DNA of 42,343 bases from a virus. The position numbers and the translations under genes are program-made. Numbering within the stretch: position 1 is the first letter of the stretch; each line of letters begins with the position of its first letter. The stretch covers positions 1-42,343 of IMG/VR virus record IMGVR_UViG_3300044731_000784; one strand, written 5' to 3'. Positions 38,564 to 42,343 of the stretch are shown here, piece after piece. The notes under the pieces are model-generated. The model made no database searches, had not been told where the DNA came from, and saw only the letters and a list, made by a program, of their open reading frames with translations.

Positions 38564-38571
38564 TATATTTG
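38564..38571 (+). promoter_or_regulatory. Promoter -7 element before 38590
   Basis: TATATTTG followed by CATTAAAA, 18 bases before the ATG at 38590. No matching TTG was seen. Confidence 0.5.
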
Positions 38572-38589
38572 CATTAAAATAAAATTACA

Positions 38590-38805
38590 ATGATAAGAAA
38601 AGAATTAAGTAAACTAGACAAACAAAAATTAGCAATATTTGTTCACATGAGGAATAAATTAAAGCTAGGTAATACTTTAAAACGTAAAGGTATAAGCATC
38701 TACAAGCAAAATCAAATAGTTGAAACTGGATTGTGTGATGATATAGAATTAAATATTATTAATGATGTGTGGGAAACTGTACAACATCCAGAAGGAGTAG
38801 AATAA
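38590..38805 (+). CDS. Small hypothetical protein
   Basis: 71 residues, basic N-terminal helix (MIRKELSKLDKQKLAIFVHM), then LKRKGISIYKQNQIVETG and an acidic end. The stop overlaps the next start by one base (TAATG). The function is unknown. Confidence 0.58.
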   Translation: MIRKELSKLDKQKLAIFVHMRNKLKLGNTLKRKGISIYKQNQIVETGLCDDIELNIINDVWETVQHPEGVE

Positions 38806-39089
38806 TGAATAAATTTGTACAAATCGAGTATGATGCAGTCGAGGAATTGCTTACATACTACCTAAATACAGAGGATAGCGAACAACAAAGTTTCCATATA
38901 AGTAAACAAGAAATAATTGAAGAACTAGGGTATGAAACTAGAAATAGGTTTGATGAAATTGAGTTTACGGATGGTTCAGTAATTGATAAATTCAATGGTG
39001 AACACTCACAAGATGAATGTTGGCAAATACTATCTGAATACGAGCCTACTGATGAAGAACTTTATAAAATAATCGAATTAAAACACTAA
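38805..39089 (+). CDS. Small acidic hypothetical protein
   Basis: 94 residues from ATG 38805 (MNKFVQIEYDAVEELLTYYL); an upstream GTG inside the previous gene is rejected. Strongly acidic, which recalls phage proteins that mimic DNA, but no family is recognised. An AAGGAG about ten bases upstream is a rare Shine-Dalgarno-like site in this genome. Confidence 0.6.
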   Translation: MNKFVQIEYDAVEELLTYYLNTEDSEQQSFHISKQEIIEELGYETRNRFDEIEFTDGSVIDKFNGEHSQDECWQILSEYEPTDEELYKIIELKH

Positions 39090-39093
39090 ACAA

Positions 39094-39297
39094 ATGAAAG
39101 AACTAATATCAAACAAAATAGAATTATTATTAATAACTCAAGCGACTTTATTTTCTTGTAGGAATATAGCAAGCGACAAAGATTATTTAAAAATAGATTC
39201 TACTTCATCATGGCAAGAAGTAGAATTGTATGAAGCTAAATTAGAAGAAATCAAGTTAGAAATTATAAATTTAGTATCAGATGAAGCAAACAATTAA
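39094..39297 (+). CDS. Small hypothetical protein
   Basis: 67 residues (MKELISNKIELLLITQATLF...), two likely helices with WQEVELYEAKLEEIKLEII. It starts four bases after the previous stop and overlaps the next small gene by 17 bases. The function is unknown. Confidence 0.55.
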   Translation: MKELISNKIELLLITQATLFSCRNIASDKDYLKIDSTSSWQEVELYEAKLEEIKLEIINLVSDEANN

Positions 39298-39400
39298 CCT
39301 ACTAATAGACTTTATAAAGTCTATAGATTTTTACAAAGTATTTATTTATAGTGCATTTACAATAGGTGCATTAATAGTATTATATAAATTATTTAACTAA
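39281..39400 (+). CDS. Very small membrane protein
   Basis: 39 residues with one membrane segment (YKVFIYSAFTIGALIVLYKL, about 18-37). It overlaps the previous gene by 17 bases and ends 16 bases before the ERF gene. A perfect 20-bp palindrome lies in its coding sequence (39305-39324). The function is unknown. Confidence 0.5.
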   Translation: MKQTINLLIDFIKSIDFYKVFIYSAFTIGALIVLYKLFN

Positions 39401-39416
39401 ACAAACAAACGAACAA

Positions 39417-39950
39417 ATGAAAAACCTAGTAAACATTCAAAACGAACTCAAAGTACCCAAAGGGAATCTAAACAAATTTGGTAATTATAAGTATAGAAGT
39501 GCAGAGGATATACTTGAAGCAGTAAAACCTATTTTATTAAAATATGGTGCTACATTAACACTTACTGATGACATAGTAAGTATAGGAAATAAAATATTCT
39601 GTAAAGCTACTGCTACACTAATGCTAGATAGTGAAAGTGTATTATGTAACGGATTTGCTGAAACTAGTGAGCATAAAGGAATGAGTGCAGAACAAACAAC
39701 TGGAACTGCATCTAGTTATTCAAGAAAATACGCTCTTAATGGTTTATTCTTAATAGATGAAACTGAATCGGATGCAGATAGCCAAAAAACTATTGAGCTA
39801 ACTAAAAAACTTCCTGAATTAAAGTTTGAAACTCCACAATACAAACAAACGTATGAAAAAATATTAGCTGGTACGGTTACTATCTCAAAAGTAAAAGAAT
39901 TTTACACACTAAGTAGTGAAGTTGAAAATGCTCTAAAATCTATTAAATAA
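39417..39950 (+). CDS. ERF-family single-strand annealing protein
   Basis: 177 residues. The conserved ERF core is visible: KFGNYKYRSAEDILEAVKPI (21-40), then KATATLML and AEQTTGTASSYSRKYALNGL with FLIDETESDAD. It anneals complementary single strands during phage recombination and end joining. The stop overlaps the exonuclease start by one base, a common ERF-exonuclease pairing. The C-terminal 50 residues are a helical tail. Confidence 0.93.
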   Translation: MKNLVNIQNELKVPKGNLNKFGNYKYRSAEDILEAVKPILLKYGATLTLTDDIVSIGNKIFCKATATLMLDSESVLCNGFAETSEHKGMSAEQTTGTASSYSRKYALNGLFLIDETESDADSQKTIELTKKLPELKFETPQYKQTYEKILAGTVTISKVKEFYTLSSEVENALKSIK

Positions 39951-40567
39951 TGTTAGCAGAACAAAGATTTGGAAAATTTACTTCATCTGAAATATGGAAG
40001 TTATTAGTTAATGGTAAAGCAAAAGGTGATATATTTGGTGAAACTGCTAAAACTTACATCAAAGAAAAGGCAGTTGAAATATTAACACAAAGACGAAAAG
40101 AAAGTTTTTCATCACGTGCTACCGATTGGGGCAATGAATATGAATATAAAGCCGTTCAAGAATACAATAGATTTAATTTTGTAGATGTTGAATACTTTGG
40201 AAGTACAAATCCTAAGTTTTTTACTTGTCCTGAATTTGAAAATTACGCTGGTGGAAGTCCTGATTTCATAAATCCTTTAATAGTTGGTGAAGTAAAATGT
40301 CCATACGATAGTGTTAATCACTTAGACAACTTACTACTAAGAAATGTAGATGAATTTAAAAAATTGCATAAAGAATATTACACTCAAATACAATTTAACA
40401 TCCATTGCACAGGCTCGGAAGTAGGACACTTTGTAAGCTATGATTGGAGATTTCAAGATGAAAAGCAACTATTTATATTAGAGATACCAAAAGACAAAGA
40501 ACACATAGAATTGATACTAGATAGGCTTAAAATAGCTATTGATAATTTGAATGAATTGATAAATTGA
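39950..40567 (+). CDS. YqaJ/lambda-exonuclease-like nuclease
   Basis: 205 residues. The PD-(D/E)xK nuclease motifs are SRATDWGNEYEYKAVQEY (55-72), GGSPDF (101-106), GEVKCP (113-118) and YYTQIQFNIHCTG (about 142-154). All acidic and Lys residues are in place. It degrades one strand to expose single-stranded DNA for the ERF protein just upstream. Confidence 0.92.
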   Translation: MLAEQRFGKFTSSEIWKLLVNGKAKGDIFGETAKTYIKEKAVEILTQRRKESFSSRATDWGNEYEYKAVQEYNRFNFVDVEYFGSTNPKFFTCPEFENYAGGSPDFINPLIVGEVKCPYDSVNHLDNLLLRNVDEFKKLHKEYYTQIQFNIHCTGSEVGHFVSYDWRFQDEKQLFILEIPKDKEHIELILDRLKIAIDNLNELIN

Positions 40568-40995
40568 AATACACATCAACTATAAGATTAGACAATGGAA
40601 TTTTAAAGCTAGTAAATAAGGCTGAAATGCTTAAATTTGCATTATCTTTGAATTGTAAGGAGTTTACATTTACTTTGGAAAAAAAACGAAGTAAACGAAG
40701 CAATGAACAGAATAGATATTATTGGGGTGTAGTAGTTCCACTAGTAAAACAAGGTCTTACAGAATTAGGTAATGTAGTTAGTTTAGAAAGTACGCATGAT
40801 TTTATAAAGTCTGAATTTAACTATAAAGAAATTGTAAATGAAACGACTGGAGAGATTAAAAAGTTGCCTAATAGTACAACACAATTAAACAAAACAGAGT
40901 TTAGTGAAATGATTGAAAGAATTAAAATATGGAGTGCTGAATGGTGCAATATTTATATACCAGATGCAGGTGAACAAATTAGTTTTGAATTATGA
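40564..40995 (+). CDS. NinB-like recombination protein, TTG start
   Basis: 143 residues starting at TTG 40564, four bases inside the end of the exonuclease gene; the next Met would remove the first strand. FTLEKKRSKRSNEQNRYYWG and a C-terminal IKIWSAEWCNIYIPDAGEQI match the NinB (Orf) family, which helps load annealing or recombinase proteins on single-stranded DNA. Position next to ERF and YqaJ supports it. Confidence 0.88.
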   Translation: MKYTSTIRLDNGILKLVNKAEMLKFALSLNCKEFTFTLEKKRSKRSNEQNRYYWGVVVPLVKQGLTELGNVVSLESTHDFIKSEFNYKEIVNETTGEIKKLPNSTTQLNKTEFSEMIERIKIWSAEWCNIYIPDAGEQISFEL

Positions 40996-41567
40996 AAAAT
41001 GTATATGATAAATTTGTTATTCCTTATAGCACACCATTAACTCAATTTGAATATAAAAATACTGAATATTCATTAAATATAAATATAAATATAGGATTTG
41101 ATTATAAAGATTATAAAACAAATAAAATGAACGCAAAAGATTTAAGAATTGGAAATATAATTGGCTATTTGGAAGTAGATTTGAATAATGGTGGTTTAAT
41201 TATTAATCAATACCCATGCACATTAAATGACATAGCAGAAATTCAAAGAGGTAATATATGTAATAGATATTCTAAAGTGCCACTTACAGAAAAATGGTTG
41301 TTGGATTTTGGGTTTAAAGAAGAAATTTATAAAATCAAAAATGAATATAATCTACAAGATGGTGGTTATGAATTTCCACATGGAGCAACTAAATATACTA
41401 AAGATACGTGCAGTATATTAGTATTGAATAATGAATTTTATTATTTACTTGGGTTTTCGCCTGATGAAATTTTAGATGATTATCATTGTAAAAAAATAGA
41501 GTATGTACATCAGTTGCAAAATTTACATTTAGATATTGAAGAAAAAGAACTAACTTTAAATAAATAA
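40992..41567 (+). CDS. Conserved phage protein (LRIGNII...YVHQLQNL), start uncertain
   Basis: 191 residues from ATG 40992. The recognisable domain begins at an internal ATG (41127, MNAKDLRIGNIIGYLE) and ends with KKIEYVHQLQNLHLDIEEKE, a pattern common in Bacteroidota phages, function unknown. The first 45 residues are not part of that pattern, and AAAACAAATAAA just before 41127 looks like a gene-gap sequence of this genome. The true product may therefore be 146 residues, or an upstream mini-gene may have fused in frame. Confidence 0.62.
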   Translation: MKNVYDKFVIPYSTPLTQFEYKNTEYSLNININIGFDYKDYKTNKMNAKDLRIGNIIGYLEVDLNNGGLIINQYPCTLNDIAEIQRGNICNRYSKVPLTEKWLLDFGFKEEIYKIKNEYNLQDGGYEFPHGATKYTKDTCSILVLNNEFYYLLGFSPDEILDDYHCKKIEYVHQLQNLHLDIEEKELTLNK

Positions 41568-41568
41568 A

Positions 41569-41778
41569 ATGACACCAAAAGAATAAGCAGATAAATTATT
41601 AGATATATTTTTAAATGTAGTAAACAAATATGATTGTTATGGATATGAACATGGAATAGCTCTTGATTGTGCAATAACTAGTGTAAATCAAATAATAGAT
41701 AGCAAAAATAATCTTATATCTACATCTGAACAATTAGCTTATTGGAAAGAAGTAAAAACAGAGTTAGAAAAATTATGA
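41569..41778 (+). pseudogene. Small conserved gene interrupted by TAA at codon 6
   Basis: The frame opens with ATG ACA CCA AAA GAA at 41569, reaches TAA (41584-41586), and then stays open for 63 codons to TGA at 41776-41778. It has the pattern ADKLLDIFLN...LDCAITSVNQIID...YWKEVKTELEKL, typical of a small phage family starting MTPKEKA. One base change (AAA to TAA) explains it. The end overlaps the glycosyltransferase start (ATGA), so coupling is kept. No good restart codon follows the stop. Confidence 0.68.
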
Positions 41779-42343
41779 TAACAATATTTTCATACCAACG
41801 TAAAGAAATGCTTACTAATTTACTTAGTGAGTTAGAAAAATATGAACCTATTGTATTAGATGATGGTAGTGATTTTAAATTAGAATCATCAAACTTTCAT
41901 CAATTCGAGCATGGTGGTAAAGAAAATTTCTATAAACTTTGGCAATTTGCATTTAGTAAAGCACAACAAAGCGATGATGACTTTTTTATGTTTTTACCTA
42001 GTGATTTTAGCAATATTGACTTATATAGAATTTATGATTACTACAATCAATTAAGGCATGAACCTTTTGTATGTAACATTATAAATGATAATCGTAAATC
42101 TTGCTGGGGTTCATACCATCCTATAAAACATAATAGCGAATTAAATAGAGTTTTCTTTACTGATTGCGGATTTTTCTGTAATAGATTAGCACTCGAAAAA
42201 ATAGATTTTCACATTAAGGAAGTACCAAAAAGTAGATTTAATAGAACTAATATATCAAGTGGAGTAGGTCAATACTTAACTTATATATTTAATAAAAAAA
42301 ATGTAAAGATATTCACTCCAATAAGCTCATTAGCTTTTCATGG
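41775..42343 (+). CDS. Glycosyltransferase-like protein, 5' part (continues at base 1)
   Basis: The gene continues over the circle join to 188 and encodes 209 residues. The start MITIFSYQRKEMLTNLLSEL is followed by PIVLDDGSDF (DDGS at 29-32), the motif of GT-A glycosyltransferases near the nucleotide-sugar site. DDFFMFLPSDF (about 70-80) may carry the second acidic motif. No membrane segment. It forms a coupled set with the genes at 185 and 424. The acceptor is unknown. Confidence 0.75.
   Translation, partial: MITIFSYQRKEMLTNLLSELEKYEPIVLDDGSDFKLESSNFHQFEHGGKENFYKLWQFAFSKAQQSDDDFFMFLPSDFSNIDLYRIYDYYNQLRHEPFVCNIINDNRKSCWGSYHPIKHNSELNRVFFTDCGFFCNRLALEKIDFHIKEVPKSRFNRTNISSGVGQYLTYIFNKKNVKIFTPISSLAFH
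42217..42343. repeat. Terminal direct repeat, right copy (assembly overlap)
   Basis: Identical to bases 1-127; see the left copy. Confidence 0.93.

Noticed and set aside
1-42343. tRNA genes, CRISPR arrays, integrase, reverse transcriptase/diversity-generating element
   Set aside because: No cloverleaf, no regularly spaced repeats, no tyrosine or serine recombinase and no RT motif were seen on either strand.

Overview
The window is a complete, circularly closed phage genome from a metagenome-style assembly. The first 127 bases equal the last 127, so the unique circle is 42,216 bp, and one gene (a glycosyltransferase-like protein) runs across the join. The sequence is very AT-rich (about 30% G+C by eye). 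A Bacteroidota host is inferred from three things: promoters of the form TTG-N19-TAnnTTTG, a general lack of Shine-Dalgarno sites, and gene families typical of phages of that phylum. A tape-measure protein of 997 residues and no sheath gene point to a long non-contractile tail (siphovirus). No integrase, repressor, polymerase, helicase or RNA polymerase gene was recognised.

Layout. (1) About 41.8 kb through the join to 1.05 kb, plus strand: two glycosyltransferase-like genes and a small gene, preceded by a broken small gene. (2) 1.05-5.05 kb, minus: two tail-fibre-like proteins sharing an N-terminal anchor, a holin-like protein, two small proteins, and the probable major capsid protein with its own promoter, leader and terminator. 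(3) 5.26-8.58 kb, plus: a gene pair joined by a candidate -1 frameshift on a run of nine T, structural or hypothetical proteins, and a C5-cytosine methyltransferase. (4) 26.56-8.58 kb, minus: a long run from early small genes through a ParB/methylase fusion, a GIY-YIG endonuclease, small and large terminase, tape measure, tail-tip proteins, portal, MuF-like protein, scaffold candidate and tail-completion genes, ending with a lipoprotein that has its own promoter. (5) 26.7-33.8 kb, plus: an adenine/cytosine-N methylase, a replication-initiator-like protein behind a structured RNA leader, a two-unit array resembling integron cassettes, a T5orf172 nuclease and a DnaA-domain-IV protein. (6) 33.9-35.0 kb, minus: three small genes and a DUF5675 putative lysin. 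(7) 35.1-36.8 kb, plus: a metallophosphoesterase and two small genes. (8) 36.9-37.5 kb, minus: HNH and RusA nucleases. (9) 37.6-41.6 kb, plus: DUF3560, ERF annealing protein, YqaJ exonuclease and NinB.

How it works together. The phage seems to bring its own recombination set (ERF, YqaJ, NinB, RusA), DNA-modification enzymes (four methyltransferases) and origin-recognition factors, and to rely on the host for replication enzymes. Five structural promoters share TTG-N18/19-TATATTTAA, while early-type promoters end in TATATTTGC; this suggests two promoter classes. The points most worth a second look are the cassette-like array with attC-like hairpins at 29.6-30.85 kb, the switch-like RNA leader at 27.8-27.9 kb, the T9 frameshift at 5.69 kb and a candidate small RNA at 36.84-36.93 kb.
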